NCBI GenBank assembly: GCA_002359465.1
Contig: DENA01000039.1
Span: 52,138 to 74,780 of the forward strand
Direction of reading: 5' to 3'
Source of the DNA: Ruminococcaceae bacterium UBA2656
Lineage (GTDB): Bacteria; Bacillota; Clostridia; Oscillospirales; Acutalibacteraceae
DNA: 22,643 nucleotides
A model generated the notes under the pieces. The model saw nothing but the letters and a program-made list of their open reading frames with translations. It did no database searches and was not told where the DNA came from. A program made the position numbers and the translations under genes. This document shows, piece after piece, positions 7,810 through 17,270 of this stretch (positions are counted from its first letter, which is position 1; each line of letters starts with the position of its first letter).

Positions 7810-9144
7810 TCAATCAAGGAAGCCTTTGTAGTGGCGCATCATCATCTGGGACTCCATCTGCTTTACGGTTTCAAGCGCGACACCAACCAGAATCAGGATG
7901 GATGTCCCGCCGATCGACATGTTGTGCATGCCGGTTGCGGCGCCGTACCCGATGGGCAGAAGAGCGATAACCGCGAGGAACAATGCCCCAATTAAAGTGA
8001 TCTTTGAAAGAATCTTCGCAATAAAGTCAGAGGTAGGCTTGCCGGGACGGATTCCCGGGATTGTGCCATTGTTCTGACGAAGATTATTGGCCATCTCTAT
8101 CGGATTATACTGAATTGTCACATAGAAATAGGCAAACATAATAATCAGCAGGAAATACATCAGCGAATACAGCCATCCGTTTGATGAAAAAGCATCAAAG
8201 AAGCCTTTCCAGAAACCGGTCATTACCCTATTGCCAAGGAACAGCTGAATCGTACTGGGAATGGAGAGAATCGAACTTGCAAAAATAATCGGCATAACGC
8301 CGGACATGGCAACCTTGATCGGAATATGGCTGCTCTGGCCGCCGTACATCTTTCTGCCGACTACGCGCTTGGCGTACTGGACAGGGATGCGGCGCTCCGC
8401 GTCATTCATAAACACGATCACCCAGATTACCACCAGGAAAATCACCACAAACATCGGGACAAAGAAATAATACTTGCCGTATGTTGACGCGTCCTGGTTG
8501 GCAGCCTGTAAATATTGGCCGAGCATACTGATTGTGTGCGGCATTCTTGCCACGATACCGGCAAACAGCAAAATAGAAATACCGTTTCCAATACCCTTTT
8601 GGTTGATCTGTTCGCCCAGCCACATCATCAGCGCGGTACCGGCGGTAAACGCCATGATGATGACAAATGCAGCAAACACTTCCTGCCAGCCCTTGGTGTA
8701 CTTTGTGATATGAACGCCCTGGTAAGAACTGTTGCGCAGATAGAAGAAGTACGCGGTGCCCTGAATCAAGCCAAGACCGACGGTGACGTAGCGGGTCATG
8801 GTGCCGATTCTCTTGCGGCCCTCTTCTCCCTCTTTTGCCAGTCTTTCCAGCGCCGGAATCGCAACTGTCAAGAGCTGCATGATAATGGAGCTGTTGATGT
8901 AGGGCGTTACGCTCATTGCAAACAGAGTACCGTTTGCAAAGGCGCCGCCGGAGAGCATGTCAATGTAGCTCAGTGCCGAACCGGTCTTGTCGACCGTGGT
9001 CATCAGTCCCTTCAATGCGACAACATTAAGGAACGGAACCGGAATTACGGCGCCGAAGCGGAAAACCATAATGATAAAAAGCGTAAACAAAATCTTCTTG
9101 CGAAGATCGGGGATGGCCCAGGCATTCTTAATTGTATTAAACAA
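7810..9144 (-). CDS. secY: Protein translocase subunit SecY
   Basis: The channel subunit of the Sec translocon in the plasma membrane. At 444 residues it has the usual length and about ten hydrophobic helices; typical blocks are IPDLRKKILFTLFI near 12-25, the plug region after helix 1, YINSSIIMQLL near 82-92, and the cytoplasmic loop with VVGRKMYGGQSSHIP. The start codon is TTG at 9144, one base after the rplO stop; homology (the family begins MF-T-, then IP-LRKK) and AGAGGTGATC just upstream support it. No in-frame ATG exists that would keep the first helix. Confidence 0.98.
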   Translation of the reverse strand: MFNTIKNAWAIPDLRKKILFTLFIIMVFRFGAVIPVPFLNVVALKGLMTTVDKTGSALSYIDMLSGGAFANGTLFAMSVTPYINSSIIMQLLTVAIPALERLAKEGEEGRKRIGTMTRYVTVGLGLIQGTAYFFYLRNSSYQGVHITKYTKGWQEVFAAFVIIMAFTAGTALMMWLGEQINQKGIGNGISILLFAGIVARMPHTISMLGQYLQAANQDASTYGKYYFFVPMFVVIFLVVIWVIVFMNDAERRIPVQYAKRVVGRKMYGGQSSHIPIKVAMSGVMPIIFASSILSIPSTIQLFLGNRVMTGFWKGFFDAFSSNGWLYSLMYFLLIIMFAYFYVTIQYNPIEMANNLRQNNGTIPGIRPGKPTSDFIAKILSKITLIGALFLAVIALLPIGYGAATGMHNMSIGGTSILILVGVALETVKQMESQMMMRHYKGFLD

Positions 9145-9145
9145 C

Positions 9146-9586
9146 TTAGATCACCTCTGCCTTCCCACCCGCGGTCTCTATCTTTTGCTTCGCAGCCTCG
9201 GAATAAGCAGTTACCTTTACCGTTAATTTTTTTGTCAGATTGCCGTTACCAAGAATTTTAATCCCGTCGCAGCAGGTCTTCACAATGCCCGAATCAATCA
9301 ACGCCTGTGTATCGACCACAGAGTCGTTTTCAAACTGATCAAGTGTGCCTACATTAACAGCGATAATGGTTTTGGCAAAAACATTATTGAAACCTCTTTT
9401 TGGAATACGTCTCTGCAAAGGCATTTGGCCGCCTTCGAATCCGGGACGCATTCCCCTGCCCGCCCTGGCCTTTTGACCTTTATGACCCTTGCCGGCAGTT
9501 TTTCCCTGACCTGAACCGTGTCCTCTGCCAATACGCTTCGGCTCTTTTGTGGAACCGGGTACCGCAGCTAGTTCATGCAACTTCAT
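9146..9586 (-). CDS. rplO: 50S ribosomal protein L15
   Basis: A late-assembly protein of the large subunit. The 146-residue product has the long, Gly/Arg/Lys-rich N-terminal extension that threads into 23S rRNA (about 18-60, with [17 protein letters not shown] and RRIPKRGF), followed by the globular part with the conserved [21 protein letters not shown] at 9586 follows GGAGGTGCGAGTAA. Its end nearly touches secY, so secY translation is probably coupled to it. Confidence 0.98.
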   Translation of the reverse strand: MKLHELAAVPGSTKEPKRIGRGHGSGQGKTAGKGHKGQKARAGRGMRPGFEGGQMPLQRRIPKRGFNNVFAKTIIAVNVGTLDQFENDSVVDTQALIDSGIVKTCCDGIKILGNGNLTKKLTVKVTAYSEAAKQKIETAGGKAEVI

Positions 9587-9604
9587 TTACTCGCACCTCC
9601 TTGC

Positions 9605-9784
9605 TTACGCTTTGCTTACCTCGATGAGGTGGATTATCTTGGCCACCTTGCCTTTGGTCTGGTCATTTTCCGGCTGTACCGAAGTGTCGCCTATTTTGAA
9701 AAGACCAAGGGCCTGGGCGGTTGCAATCTGGTCCTTTTTGCTGCCGATAAGACTTTTTATCAGCTTTACTTTCAGCTGTGCCAT
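9605..9784 (-). CDS. rpmD: 50S ribosomal protein L30
   Basis: Read directly from the sequence: 59 residues starting MAQLKVKLIKSLIGSKKDQ and ending KVAKIIHLIEVSKA, the usual length for bacterial L30, with the ferredoxin-like pattern KLIKS-IG and the QALGL segment. ATG at 9784 is preceded by AAAGGGGGTAGCAAT. It lies 14 bases after rpsE and 18 before rplO, as in most bacteria. Confidence 0.97.
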   Translation of the reverse strand: MAQLKVKLIKSLIGSKKDQIATAQALGLFKIGDTSVQPENDQTKGKVAKIIHLIEVSKA

Positions 9785-9798
9785 ATTGCTACCCCCTT

Positions 9799-10296
9799 TT
9801 AAAGAATATCTTTTACCGATTTGCCGCGTGTTGCAGCGACTTCACCGGCAGTACGCAGCTTGGACATGCCGTCCAAGGTTGCTCTGACTACATTACATGG
9901 ATTGTTGGAACGAAGGGCCTTTGTTCTGATATCCCTGATGCCGATTGCTTCTACGACCGCACGAACCGGACCGCCGGCAATAACGCCGGTACCGGGGGCG
10001 GCGGGCTTCATCAGAACTCTGCCGGCGCCGTATACGCCGATGATTTCGTGCGGGATGGTGGAGCCGCGCATGGCAACCTTAATCAGGTTCTTTTTCGCGT
10101 CTTCAATCCCTTTGCGGATTGCGTCGGGGACTTCGCCCGATTTTCCGATGCCGAAACCGACCGTGCCGTTTCCGTCGCCTACTACCACAAGGGCAGCGAA
10201 CTTGAAGATACGGCCGCCTTTTACGGTCTTGGATACACGATTAATAGCAACTACATGTTCTTTGAGTTCCATAGATGTTGCGTCAATTCTAGCCAA
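9799..10296 (-). CDS. rpsE: 30S ribosomal protein S5
   Basis: S5 lies at the mRNA entry side and contributes to decoding accuracy together with S4. The 165-residue product has the double-stranded-RNA-binding-like N-terminal domain ([12 protein letters not shown] near 18-29, then [19 protein letters not shown]) and the C-terminal [20 protein letters not shown] block. The start codon is TTG at 10296, with AGGAGG nine bases upstream; the first ATG, eight codons on, has no ribosome-binding site. Confidence 0.97.
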   Translation of the reverse strand: MARIDATSMELKEHVVAINRVSKTVKGGRIFKFAALVVVGDGNGTVGFGIGKSGEVPDAIRKGIEDAKKNLIKVAMRGSTIPHEIIGVYGAGRVLMKPAAPGTGVIAGGPVRAVVEAIGIRDIRTKALRSNNPCNVVRATLDGMSKLRTAGEVAATRGKSVKDIL

Positions 10297-10311
10297 AAGT
10301 ATTCCTCCTTC

Positions 10312-10671
10312 TTAGAACTTGAGGCCGCCCTCACGGGCGCCTTCGGCCAGCTCTTTGACGCGGCCGTGGAAAATATAGCCGCCGCGGTCAAATACGACCT
10401 CGGTGATGCCCTTTTCAGCGGCACGTTTGGCAATAAGCTCGCCAACCTTACGTGCGGCATCCTTGTTTCCGCCATTACCATTGAAATCTTTGTCCAGTGT
10501 GGAAGCTGCTGCAAGAGTAACTCCCTTTACATCGTCGATAATCTGGGCGTAGATATTGGTGGTAGAGCGAAATACATTCAGGCGCGGGCACTCTGCCGTG
10601 CCGGAAATTTTACCGCGCACCCTGCGGTGACGGTTAAGTCTGGCTCCGTTTGTGTCAGTCTTATTCACCAT
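10312..10671 (-). CDS. rplR: 50S ribosomal protein L18
   Basis: L18 binds 5S rRNA and anchors it to the central protuberance with L5. The 119-residue product has the basic N-terminal tail ([20 protein letters not shown] near 12-31), [13 protein letters not shown] in the core, and the C-terminal [20 protein letters not shown] signature. GGAG precedes the ATG at 10671. It lies between rplF and rpsE in standard order. Confidence 0.98.
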   Translation of the reverse strand: MVNKTDTNGARLNRHRRVRGKISGTAECPRLNVFRSTTNIYAQIIDDVKGVTLAAASTLDKDFNGNGGNKDAARKVGELIAKRAAEKGITEVVFDRGGYIFHGRVKELAEGAREGGLKF

Positions 10672-10689
10672 TTGTTATTCACTCCTTAC

Positions 10690-11238
10690 TTACTTCTTAG
10701 CGCCCTTACCGGCCTTGCCTTCCTTATGGCGGACAAATTCACCGGTATATCGAATACCCTTGCCCTTGTACGGCTCAGGCGGACGTTTCTCACGCACTTC
10801 TGCGGCAAACTGACCGACCTGCTGTTTATCCGGGCCAGAGATTACGATTTTGTTGGCAGTTGGGCACTCGATGGAGATACCATCGATTTCAGGAACAATG
10901 ACCTGATGAGAATAGCCAAGATTCATCACAAGATTCTTGCCCTGCTTCAATACACGGTAGCCGACGCCCAAAACGTCAAGCTCCTTTTTAAAGCCGTCCG
11001 TTACGCCTAATACCATGTTGTGGATCAGCGTACGGGTTAAACCGTGCAGGGATCTGTTTTCTTTTTCGTCGTCGGGACGGGCGACGAGCACCTCACTGCC
11101 TTCCACAGAAACATTCATATTGTGATGAACCTTCTGTGTCAGCGTACCCTTCGGTCCTTTGACTGTGACAACGTTGCCGTCAACCTGAACGGTGACGCCA
11201 GCGGGAATATTTATGGGTTTTCTTCCAATTCGCGACAT
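10690..11238 (-). CDS. rplF: 50S ribosomal protein L6
   Basis: L6 supports the sarcin-ricin loop region at the base of the L7/L12 stalk. The 182-residue product has the usual two-repeat structure: [14 protein letters not shown] at the N-terminus, and near 150-165 the signature [11 protein letters not shown]. The C-terminal tail is Lys/Gly-rich. The ATG at 11238 follows AAGGGGGTGCAGTA, 15 bases after rpsH. Confidence 0.98.
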   Translation of the reverse strand: MSRIGRKPINIPAGVTVQVDGNVVTVKGPKGTLTQKVHHNMNVSVEGSEVLVARPDDEKENRSLHGLTRTLIHNMVLGVTDGFKKELDVLGVGYRVLKQGKNLVMNLGYSHQVIVPEIDGISIECPTANKIVISGPDKQQVGQFAAEVREKRPPEPYKGKGIRYTGEFVRHKEGKAGKGAKK

Positions 11239-11253
11239 TACTGCACCCCCTTG

Positions 11254-11652
11254 TTACCAGATAAATGCGAGGACTTCGCCGCCTACATTCTCTTTGCGGG
11301 CCTGACGGTCGGTCATGATGCCCTTTGAAGTGGAAATGATGGCGATGCCAAGGCCCTTCATGACCTTCGGCAGTTCCTCTGCGTTGGAATAGATACGAAG
11401 GCCTGGCTTACTGACTCTGCGCAGACCGTTGATGGCGGAGGCTTTGTTCTCGCCATACTTAAGATTTACTTTAATAATGCCCTGCTTGCCGTCCTCTGTT
11501 ACCGTATAATTCTTTACATAACCCTCGTCAACAAGAATCTGCACAATGGCCTTTTTCATGTTGGAAGCGGGAATGTCAACCGAATCGTGCTTTGCAGAAT
11601 TTGCATTGCGAATACGGGTGAGCAAATCAGCAATTGTATCTGTAATTTGCAT
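11254..11652 (-). CDS. rpsH: 30S ribosomal protein S8
   Basis: S8 is a primary 16S rRNA binder in the platform; in Escherichia coli it also represses the spc operon. The 132-residue product is of normal length, beginning [17 protein letters not shown] and ending with the RNA-binding signature [20 protein letters not shown] (about 109-128). GGAGG is placed seven bases before the ATG at 11652. Confidence 0.98.
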   Translation of the reverse strand: MQITDTIADLLTRIRNANSAKHDSVDIPASNMKKAIVQILVDEGYVKNYTVTEDGKQGIIKVNLKYGENKASAINGLRRVSKPGLRIYSNAEELPKVMKGLGIAIISTSKGIMTDRQARKENVGGEVLAFIW

Positions 11653-11675
11653 ACCGTTACCTCCTTTGCTAAGCT

Positions 11676-11861
11676 TTACCAGCTGGCCTTTTTCACGCCC
11701 GGAATCTCACCCTTGTGAGCAAGTTCCCTGAAGCATATACGGCAAATTCCGAACTTGCGAAGGTAGGCATGCGGCCTGCCACAGATTTTGCATCTGTTGT
11801 ATTCGCGAGATGAGAATTTCGCAACTCTCTGTTGCTTGATTTTCATAGAAGTTTTGGCCAC
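11676..11861 (-). CDS. rpsZ: 30S ribosomal protein S14, type Z
   Basis: A 61-residue zinc-binding S14 located on the 30S head. The two CxxC pairs are C24/C27 (CKIC) and C40/C43 (CRIC), with [20 protein letters not shown] after them. Length and cysteines mark the zinc form typical of Firmicutes, rather than the longer cysteine-free form. The start codon is GTG at 11861, placed after AGGAGGGAATATT; the next ATG, five codons on, would remove conserved residues. Confidence 0.97.
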   Translation of the reverse strand: MAKTSMKIKQQRVAKFSSREYNRCKICGRPHAYLRKFGICRICFRELAHKGEIPGVKKASW

Positions 11862-11873
11862 AATATTCCCTCC

Positions 11874-12413
11874 TTATTTCGCAAACGGGGCGCCCATGAG
11901 TGTTAAGAGCTCTCTGGATTCCTCGTCGGTGTTTGCGGTCGTTACGAAACAAATATCCATTCCGCGGACCTTGTCGATTTTATCGTATTCGATTTCAGGG
12001 AAGATCAGCTGCTCTTTCACGCCCATGTTGTAATTGCCGCGGCCGTCAAATGAGTTTGCGCTGATACCTCTGAAGTCTCTTACGCGCGGGAGAGCAACAT
12101 TGAAGAGCCTGTCTAGGAACTCATACATTCTGTCGCCTCTGAGGGTTACCTTCACGCCGATATTCATGCCCTCGCGGAGCTTGAAGTTCGCAACCGATTT
12201 CTTCGCTTTGCAAATCACCGGCTTCTGGCCGGTAATGGTGGCGAGGTCGGCTGTAATGGCGTCAATTACCTTCGCGTTTTCTTTCGCTTCGCCCGCGCCT
12301 ACATTGATGACAATCTTGTCGAGCTTGGGAATCTGCATAACGCTCTTGTAAGAAAACTTCTTCATCAGTGCGGGTGCGACATCCTTTTGGTAATATTCCT
12401 TTAGTCTTGCCAT
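11874..12413 (-). CDS. rplE: 50S ribosomal protein L5
   Basis: L5 binds 5S rRNA and contacts S13 and P-site tRNA. The 179-residue product has normal length; conserved blocks include [19 protein letters not shown] near 25-43, the RNA-binding [20 protein letters not shown] and the C-terminal [30 protein letters not shown] precedes the ATG at 12413. Confidence 0.98.
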   Translation of the reverse strand: MARLKEYYQKDVAPALMKKFSYKSVMQIPKLDKIVINVGAGEAKENAKVIDAITADLATITGQKPVICKAKKSVANFKLREGMNIGVKVTLRGDRMYEFLDRLFNVALPRVRDFRGISANSFDGRGNYNMGVKEQLIFPEIEYDKIDKVRGMDICFVTTANTDEESRELLTLMGAPFAK

Positions 12414-12429
12414 GTCGTTTTATCCTCCC

Positions 12430-12750
12430 TTACAGCGCTTCGCCGCATTTTGTGCAAACGCGTTCCTTGGTGCCGTCCTCATAAACCTTATGCGCGACAC
12501 GCGTGGGTTTGCCGCAGCGGGGGCAAACGACCTGAACCTTGCAGGCGTACAGTGCGCCTTCGGCCTTCACAATACCGCTCTGTTCGCCCATTTTGCGGGC
12601 TTTAACATGTTTTGAGACCATGTTGCGGCCCTCAACGATGACCTTTCCCTCTTCAGGGCTTACGGCCAGAACTTTGCCCTTCTTGCCGCGTTCCTTGCCA
12701 TTTAATATGACGACGGTGTCACCCGTTTTAACATGAACTTTTTTATTCAT
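12430..12750 (-). CDS. rplX: 50S ribosomal protein L24
   Basis: L24 is one of the two proteins that start 50S assembly. Using the ATG at 12750 (MNKKVHVKTGDTVVILNG), which has GGGAGGTGC upstream, the product is 106 residues; the frame runs 12 codons further but that part overlaps rplN. Residues 4-35 form the KOW motif (TVVILNGKERGKKGKV). The C-terminal part carries CPRCGKPTR and CTKCG, a Cys4 site seen in many bacterial L24 proteins and consistent with zinc binding. Confidence 0.97.
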   Translation of the reverse strand: MNKKVHVKTGDTVVILNGKERGKKGKVLAVSPEEGKVIVEGRNMVSKHVKARKMGEQSGIVKAEGALYACKVQVVCPRCGKPTRVAHKVYEDGTKERVCTKCGEAL

Positions 12751-12766
12751 CAGTGAGCACCTCCCA

Positions 12767-13135
12767 TCACAGTACTTCAGGGGCAAGACTTAAAATTTTA
12801 AGATAGTCTTTGTCGCGCAGTTCTCTGGCCACAGGCCCGAAAATACGTGTTCCCCTCGGATTTTTATCGTCTTTGATGAGGACAGCCGCGTTTTCGTCAA
12901 AGCGGATATATGTTCCATCATCACGGCGGACGCCAAAAGCAGTGCGAACAATGACTGCCTTAACGACTTCGCCTTTTTTAACAGTGCCGCCGGGAGCCGC
13001 TTTTTTAACGGAAGCGACAACTACGTCACCAATATTAGCATACCTTCTGCCGGTACCGCCGAGAACGCGGATGCACATAAGCTGCTTCGCGCCGGTGTTG
13101 TCGGCAACGTTGAGGTAAGTCTGCTGTTGTATCAC
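12767..13135 (-). CDS. rplN: 50S ribosomal protein L14
   Basis: L14 sits at the subunit interface and contacts L19 and the 30S body. The 122-residue product has exact family length with [20 protein letters not shown] at the start and the conserved [20 protein letters not shown] near 83-102. The start codon is GTG at 13135, with AAAGGAGGAACGCACT before it. Confidence 0.98.
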   Translation of the reverse strand: MIQQQTYLNVADNTGAKQLMCIRVLGGTGRRYANIGDVVVASVKKAAPGGTVKKGEVVKAVIVRTAFGVRRDDGTYIRFDENAAVLIKDDKNPRGTRIFGPVARELRDKDYLKILSLAPEVL

Positions 13136-13165
13136 AGTGCGTTCCTCCTTTGCTTAAAGCCAAAA

Positions 13166-13423
13166 TTACTTGGCTTTCTCTATAATCTCGACGAGACGCC
13201 ATCTTTTCTCTTTGCTGATGGGACGGGTCTCCATCACACGCACGCGGTCACCGATTGTGCATTCATTGTTTTCATCATGTGCCTTCAGCTTCACGGTACG
13301 CTTGATAATTTTGTTGTAAAGCGGATGCTTTACTCTGTTTTCTATTGCAACCACGATAGTCTTATCCATCTTGTTGCTGACGACCTTGCCAACCTCTGCT
13401 TTTCTAATATTCCTATCGCTCAC
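13166..13423 (-). CDS. rpsQ: 30S ribosomal protein S17
   Basis: An OB-fold primary 16S rRNA binder. The 85-residue product shows [17 protein letters not shown] near 12-28, the basic [11 protein letters not shown] and the conserved signature [19 protein letters not shown]. The start codon is GTG at 13423 after GGAGGATTAATCT, 19 bases after rpmC. Confidence 0.98.
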   Translation of the reverse strand: MSDRNIRKAEVGKVVSNKMDKTIVVAIENRVKHPLYNKIIKRTVKLKAHDENNECTIGDRVRVMETRPISKEKRWRLVEIIEKAK

Positions 13424-13442
13424 AGATTAATCCTCCCTTCCG

Positions 13443-13649
13443 TTACGCATTAGCGCTGTCCTTGATTTCGATCTCGCGTAAAACTGTTTTAATACGAGCG
13501 ATATCCTTTTTGACAGCGGAGATACGCATCGGGTTATCGAGCTGATTAATGGCAAGTTGGAAACGCAGGTTGAAAAGCTCGGCCTTGAGGTCCTTAAGCT
13601 TACTTTCAAGCTCTGCTGTATTTAATTCTCTGACTTCTGAGGCCTTCAT
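13443..13649 (-). CDS. rpmC: 50S ribosomal protein L29
   Basis: L29 lies near the peptide-tunnel exit and contacts trigger factor and SRP with L23. The 68-residue product is two long helices, [20 protein letters not shown] and the signature [17 protein letters not shown] followed by [13 protein letters not shown]. Its ATG overlaps the rplP stop by one base (TAATG), a sign of coupled translation. Confidence 0.98.
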   Translation of the reverse strand: MKASEVRELNTAELESKLKDLKAELFNLRFQLAINQLDNPMRISAVKKDIARIKTVLREIEIKDSANA

Positions 13650-14074
13650 TACTGCTCACCACCCGTTTCTTCCTTCTTAACAAACTTGCACTTAATCGGC
13701 AGTTTGTTGGACGCCAGACGCAAAGCTTCTCTTGCAGTTTCCTCCGGAATTCCGCCGATTTCAAACATGACTCTGCCCGGCTTTACAACTGCGACCCAGT
13801 ATTCAGGCGAACCTTTACCGGAGCCCATGCGGGTTTCTGCCGGCTTCTGGGTAATTGGCTTGTCTGGGAAAATCTTAATCCACACCTGACCAAATCTTTT
13901 GCAGTAACGCGTCATGGCGACACGGGCTGCTTCTATCTGGTTTGAGGTGATCCACGCCGGCTCTAAGGCCTGAAGGCCGAAATCGCCGTAAGTTACCTTA
14001 TTCCCGCGGTAGCATTTGCCGGTCATACGGCCACGATGCACCTTGCGGTATTTTACACGCTTAGGCAACAGCAT
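13649..14074 (-). CDS. rplP: 50S ribosomal protein L16
   Basis: L16 helps shape the A-site region of the peptidyl transferase centre. The 141-residue product begins [17 protein letters not shown], has the conserved [20 protein letters not shown] (R82 corresponds to the residue hydroxylated in Escherichia coli), and ends with [18 protein letters not shown] and a short acidic tail. It overlaps rpsC and rpmC by one base each. Confidence 0.98.
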   Translation of the reverse strand: MLLPKRVKYRKVHRGRMTGKCYRGNKVTYGDFGLQALEPAWITSNQIEAARVAMTRYCKRFGQVWIKIFPDKPITQKPAETRMGSGKGSPEYWVAVVKPGRVMFEIGGIPEETAREALRLASNKLPIKCKFVKKEETGGEQ

Positions 14075-14739
14075 TATTTACTGCCTCCTTCCTTACGAGG
14101 CTTGCGGTTGTCCACAAGGACTTCGCCTCTGTAAATCCAGACCTTAACGCCAATGCGGCCATAGGTTGTGGCGGCCTCGGCAAAACCGTAGTCGATGTCG
14201 GCACGGATGGTCTGAAGTGGAATCGTACCATCGTGGTACTGCTCGCGTCTTGCAATTTCGGCACCGCCCAGACGGCCGGACACCTGAGTTTTAATACCCT
14301 TGGCACCAAGCTTCATGGCGCGGCCGATGCACTGTTTCATTGCGCGGCGGAAAGAAATTCTTTTTTCAAGCTGCTGCGCGATATTCTCAGCGACGAGCTG
14401 AGCGTTTAAATCAGGGGATTTAACCTCTACAATATTGATTGTAACAGGCTTCTTGAGGATGCTCTCGCACTGAAGGCGGAGCTTCTCAATTTCTGTGCCG
14501 CCCCTGCCGATTACCATGCCCGGTTTGGCACAGTGAATATGAACGCGGACCTTGGAAGCGTCACGCTCAATTTCAATTTTCGGTATGCCTGCCGGATAAA
14601 GCTGCTTCTTCAGCACCTTGCGCAGATTATAGTCTTCAACGAGGGTATCGCCGAAAACGTTGTCCTTCGCGAACCAGCGGGAATCCCAATCTTTAATTAC
14701 GCCCACGCGAAACCCGTGGGGATTTATTTTCTGGCCCAT
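14074..14739 (-). CDS. rpsC: 30S ribosomal protein S3
   Basis: S3 lines the mRNA entry channel and has helicase-assisting residues. The 221-residue product starts [20 protein letters not shown]; a KH domain with GRGG (78-81) lies near 60-110, and the C-terminal domain has the conserved [25 protein letters not shown] precedes the ATG at 14739. It is followed by rplP in a one-base overlap. Confidence 0.98.
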   Translation of the reverse strand: MGQKINPHGFRVGVIKDWDSRWFAKDNVFGDTLVEDYNLRKVLKKQLYPAGIPKIEIERDASKVRVHIHCAKPGMVIGRGGTEIEKLRLQCESILKKPVTINIVEVKSPDLNAQLVAENIAQQLEKRISFRRAMKQCIGRAMKLGAKGIKTQVSGRLGGAEIARREQYHDGTIPLQTIRADIDYGFAEAATTYGRIGVKVWIYRGEVLVDNRKPRKEGGSK

Positions 14740-14759
14740 AGTTTACCTCCTCTTCTGCC

Positions 14760-15095
14760 TTATTCTTTTTCCTTGAGCACGAGGGTAACGTGCGAAGTTC
14801 TCTTTTCAATTCTGAACGCGCGACCCTGCGCTCTCGGACGAATGCGCTTGAGGATCGGGCCCGGACATACGAAGCATTCTGCAACGTAAAGTCTGGAAAC
14901 ATCCATATTGTGGTTATTCTCAGCATTAGCCATGGCCGACTTCAATAATTTCTGAAGATATTCTGTAGCGGCCTTTGGTGTATTCTTGAGGATAGCCATT
15001 GCAACGTCTGCCGGCTTGTTGCGAATGAGGTCAAGCACGATCTGGACTTTGCGGGGCGAAATACGGGCGTACTTTAAATAAGCCCTTGCTTCCAT
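14760..15095 (-). CDS. rplV: 50S ribosomal protein L22
   Basis: L22 has a long beta-hairpin that lines the narrowest part of the peptide tunnel. From the ATG at 15095, eight bases after AAAGGAG, it is 111 residues; a GTG three codons upstream is in frame but too close to the ribosome-binding site. Conserved blocks are [20 protein letters not shown] near 8-27 and the tip region [18 protein letters not shown] near 80-97. Confidence 0.98.
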   Translation of the reverse strand: MEARAYLKYARISPRKVQIVLDLIRNKPADVAMAILKNTPKAATEYLQKLLKSAMANAENNHNMDVSRLYVAECFVCPGPILKRIRPRAQGRAFRIEKRTSHVTLVLKEKE

Positions 15096-15116
15096 GCTAT
15101 ACACTCCTTTCGGCCG

Positions 15117-15398
15117 TTATTTTGTCGGCGCTGATGTTTTGGAACCGGAATGTCCCTTAAAGGTTCTGGTTGGGGCAAACTCACCGAGCTTGTGGCCGAC
15201 CATATCTTCTGTGACATAGACCGGAACATGCTTGCGGCCGTCGTGGACCGCGATTGTATGACCAACGAAATCAGGGAAAATGATGGAGGCTCTGCTCCAT
15301 GTTTTGATGATCTTCTTTTCGCCGGCCGCGTTCATTTCTTGAATCCTTTTAAGCAGCACAGGCTGAACATAAGGACCCTTTTTTATGCTTCTGCCCAT
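15117..15398 (-). CDS. rpsS: 30S ribosomal protein S19
   Basis: S19 lies on the 30S head and contacts S13 and the A-site tRNA side. The 93-residue product begins [19 protein letters not shown] and has [16 protein letters not shown] followed by the signature [25 protein letters not shown] precedes the ATG at 15398. Confidence 0.98.
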   Translation of the reverse strand: MGRSIKKGPYVQPVLLKRIQEMNAAGEKKIIKTWSRASIIFPDFVGHTIAVHDGRKHVPVYVTEDMVGHKLGEFAPTRTFKGHSGSKTSAPTK

Positions 15399-15424
15399 AG
15401 ATGATAAGCTCCTTTCTGTACGCC

Positions 15425-16258
15425 TTATTTGCCGTTTCTACGCTTGACGATAAATTTATCGGAGCGGTTGTGGTGGGCGCGTGTCTTGTAGCCGAGTGCC
15501 GGTTTGCCCCAGGGGGTAACAGGTCCCGGGCGGCCCACAGGGGATTTGCCTTCGCCGCCGCCGTGCGGATGGTCGTTCGGGTTCATGACGGAACCGCGGA
15601 CTGTCGGTCTCCAGCCCATGTGGCGTTTGCGTCCGGCTTTGCCGAGCTTCACGTTTTCATGGTCGATGTTGCTGACCTGGCCGATGGTGGCCATGCAGTT
15701 GACCGGCACGTTGCGAAGTTCGCCAGAGGGCAGCCTTAACAGCGCCATTCCGTTTTCCTTCGCCATCAACTGAGCCATGTTGCCGGCCGCGCGAGCCAGC
15801 TGGGCGCCCTTGCCCGGGTAAAGCTCAACATTGTGGATAAAGGTACCGACCGGGATATTTTCAAGCGGCAGCGCGTTGCCGGGCTTGATATCCGCCGCGG
15901 CGCCGGATACAACAACGTCTCCGACTTTTAAGCCGTAAGGGGCGATGATGTATCTTTTCTCGCCGTCCTCGTACTGCACCAAAGCAATAAAGGCGGAACG
16001 GTTCGGGTCGTACTCAATGGTGAGAACGCTGCCCGGCGCGTCGAATTTCTGACGCTTAAAGTCGATGATACGGTATTTTTTACGGTTTCCGCCACCGCGG
16101 TGACGGACTGTAATTCTACCATAGCTGTTTCGGCCGGATTTATTGCTGATGGAAGTCAGCAGGCTTTTTTCCGGTGCAGCCTTGCTAAGCTCGGAATAGT
16201 CCGTAACGGACATATTGCGTCTTGAAGCCGTGGTAGGTTTAAAGTTAATAATAGGCAT
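15425..16258 (-). CDS. rplB: 50S ribosomal protein L2
   Basis: L2 is a highly conserved protein needed for subunit joining and peptidyl transferase activity. The 277-residue product shows [17 protein letters not shown] near 47-63, and the C-terminal [17 protein letters not shown] with His230, the counterpart of the functionally important His229 in Escherichia coli. GAGGAGTG precedes the ATG at 16258. An 81-base gap with two hairpins separates it from rplW. Confidence 0.99.
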   Translation of the reverse strand: MPIINFKPTTASRRNMSVTDYSELSKAAPEKSLLTSISNKSGRNSYGRITVRHRGGGNRKKYRIIDFKRQKFDAPGSVLTIEYDPNRSAFIALVQYEDGEKRYIIAPYGLKVGDVVVSGAAADIKPGNALPLENIPVGTFIHNVELYPGKGAQLARAAGNMAQLMAKENGMALLRLPSGELRNVPVNCMATIGQVSNIDHENVKLGKAGRKRHMGWRPTVRGSVMNPNDHPHGGGEGKSPVGRPGPVTPWGKPALGYKTRAHHNRSDKFIVKRRNGK

Positions 16259-16289
16259 TTAGGTTTCACACTCCTCATGATGGCTTTGC

Positions 16290-16338
16290 GGGGAATTGCC
16301 GGTTCCCCATCCTTGCCTCTGCGTTCATTCAGGCAGAG
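16290..16338 (-). other. Two adjacent hairpins in the rplW-rplB gap
   Basis: One stem is 16317-16322 with 16333-16338 (CTCTGC/GCAGAG) and begins right after the rplW stop codon. The next is 16290-16295 with 16303-16308 (GGGGAA/TTCCCC). Neither has a U-tract, so they are not terminators. They could stabilise mRNA ends, slow a ribosome or bind a protein. Confidence 0.5.
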
Positions 16339-16339
16339 T

Positions 16340-16630
16340 TTACATCATGCCTTCAAAAAACTCGATTGTCTTGCTGTCTGCTGTAAGGGTGACGTAGGCT
16401 TTTTTCCATGAAGGAGTATAGCCCTCGTTCTTGCCCTGACGGCGCATCTGGCCTCTTACGTGCAGGGTGTTTACCTTGCTGACCTTTACGCCGAAGAGGG
16501 CTTCCACCGCTCTTGCAATATCGATTTTTGTGGCATCCTTGGCAACTTCAAAGGTGTACTTTTTCATGCCAATACCGGCCATGCTTTTTTCAGTGATAAT
16601 GGGGCGGATAATAATGTCCTGTGCTGCCAT
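16340..16630 (-). CDS. rplW: 50S ribosomal protein L23
   Basis: L23 lies at the tunnel exit and docks trigger factor and SRP. The 96-residue product begins [17 protein letters not shown] and has the conserved ALFGVKVSKVNTLHVRGQMR near 42-61, then a C-terminal strand with SWKKAYVTL. Its ATG overlaps the rplD stop by one base (TAATG). Confidence 0.98.
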   Translation of the reverse strand: MAAQDIIIRPIITEKSMAGIGMKKYTFEVAKDATKIDIARAVEALFGVKVSKVNTLHVRGQMRRQGKNEGYTPSWKKAYVTLTADSKTIEFFEGMM

Positions 16631-17253
16631 TATGCATACACCTCCTCAATCTGGGCTACGGCATCCTTCAGCACGATGAATTTGTCTGCATTCAGGATGT
16701 CATAGACATTCAAGGTGTTGGCCATTGCTGTTTTTACGCCCGGAATATTGGCTGCCGAAGCGATCACCTTTTCGTTCACCTCAGGGAGAACGATGAGGGC
16801 CTTTTTCTCGGAGCCGATTGCCTTGAGCATTGCCGCGATGGTCTTTGTCTTATATTCATCAAGTAAAATCTTGTCAAGCACGATCATTTCGTTGTCGATC
16901 ACCTTGCTTGAAAGAGCTGACTTCATGGCAAGACGTTTTACCTTTTTATTTAATGAATAGCTGTAATCGCGCGGTTTTGGAGCAAATACGATACCGCCGT
17001 GTGTCCACTGCGGTGAGCGTGTGGAGCCCTGTCTTGCGTGACCGGTACCCTTTTGCCTCCACGGCTTTCTGCCGCCGCCCGAAACCTCGGCGCGGGTCAG
17101 TGCCGACTGTGTGCCCTGGCGCTGGTTTGCAAGGTAGTTCACTACCATGTCATGCAGAACCTTTGCGTTGGGTTCAATTCCGAATATGGCGTCGGAAAGG
17201 TCGATTTTCTCTACTTCTTTGCCGGCCATATCAAGTACTGCTACTTTAGGCAT
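16630..17253 (-). CDS. rplD: 50S ribosomal protein L4
   Basis: L4 reaches into the peptide tunnel; in Escherichia coli it also represses its own operon through the S10 leader. The 207-residue product carries the tunnel loop near 59-83 ([19 protein letters not shown]), and the globular domain with [24 protein letters not shown] precedes the ATG at 17253, 17 bases after rplC. Confidence 0.98.
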   Translation of the reverse strand: MPKVAVLDMAGKEVEKIDLSDAIFGIEPNAKVLHDMVVNYLANQRQGTQSALTRAEVSGGGRKPWRQKGTGHARQGSTRSPQWTHGGIVFAPKPRDYSYSLNKKVKRLAMKSALSSKVIDNEMIVLDKILLDEYKTKTIAAMLKAIGSEKKALIVLPEVNEKVIASAANIPGVKTAMANTLNVYDILNADKFIVLKDAVAQIEEVYA

Positions 17254-17270
17254 TCCAATTCCTCCTTCCC

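Noticed and set aside
9778..11010. A 410-codon plus-strand open frame
   Set aside because: It lies opposite rpsE, rplR and rplF, crosses three gene borders and has no ribosome-binding site.
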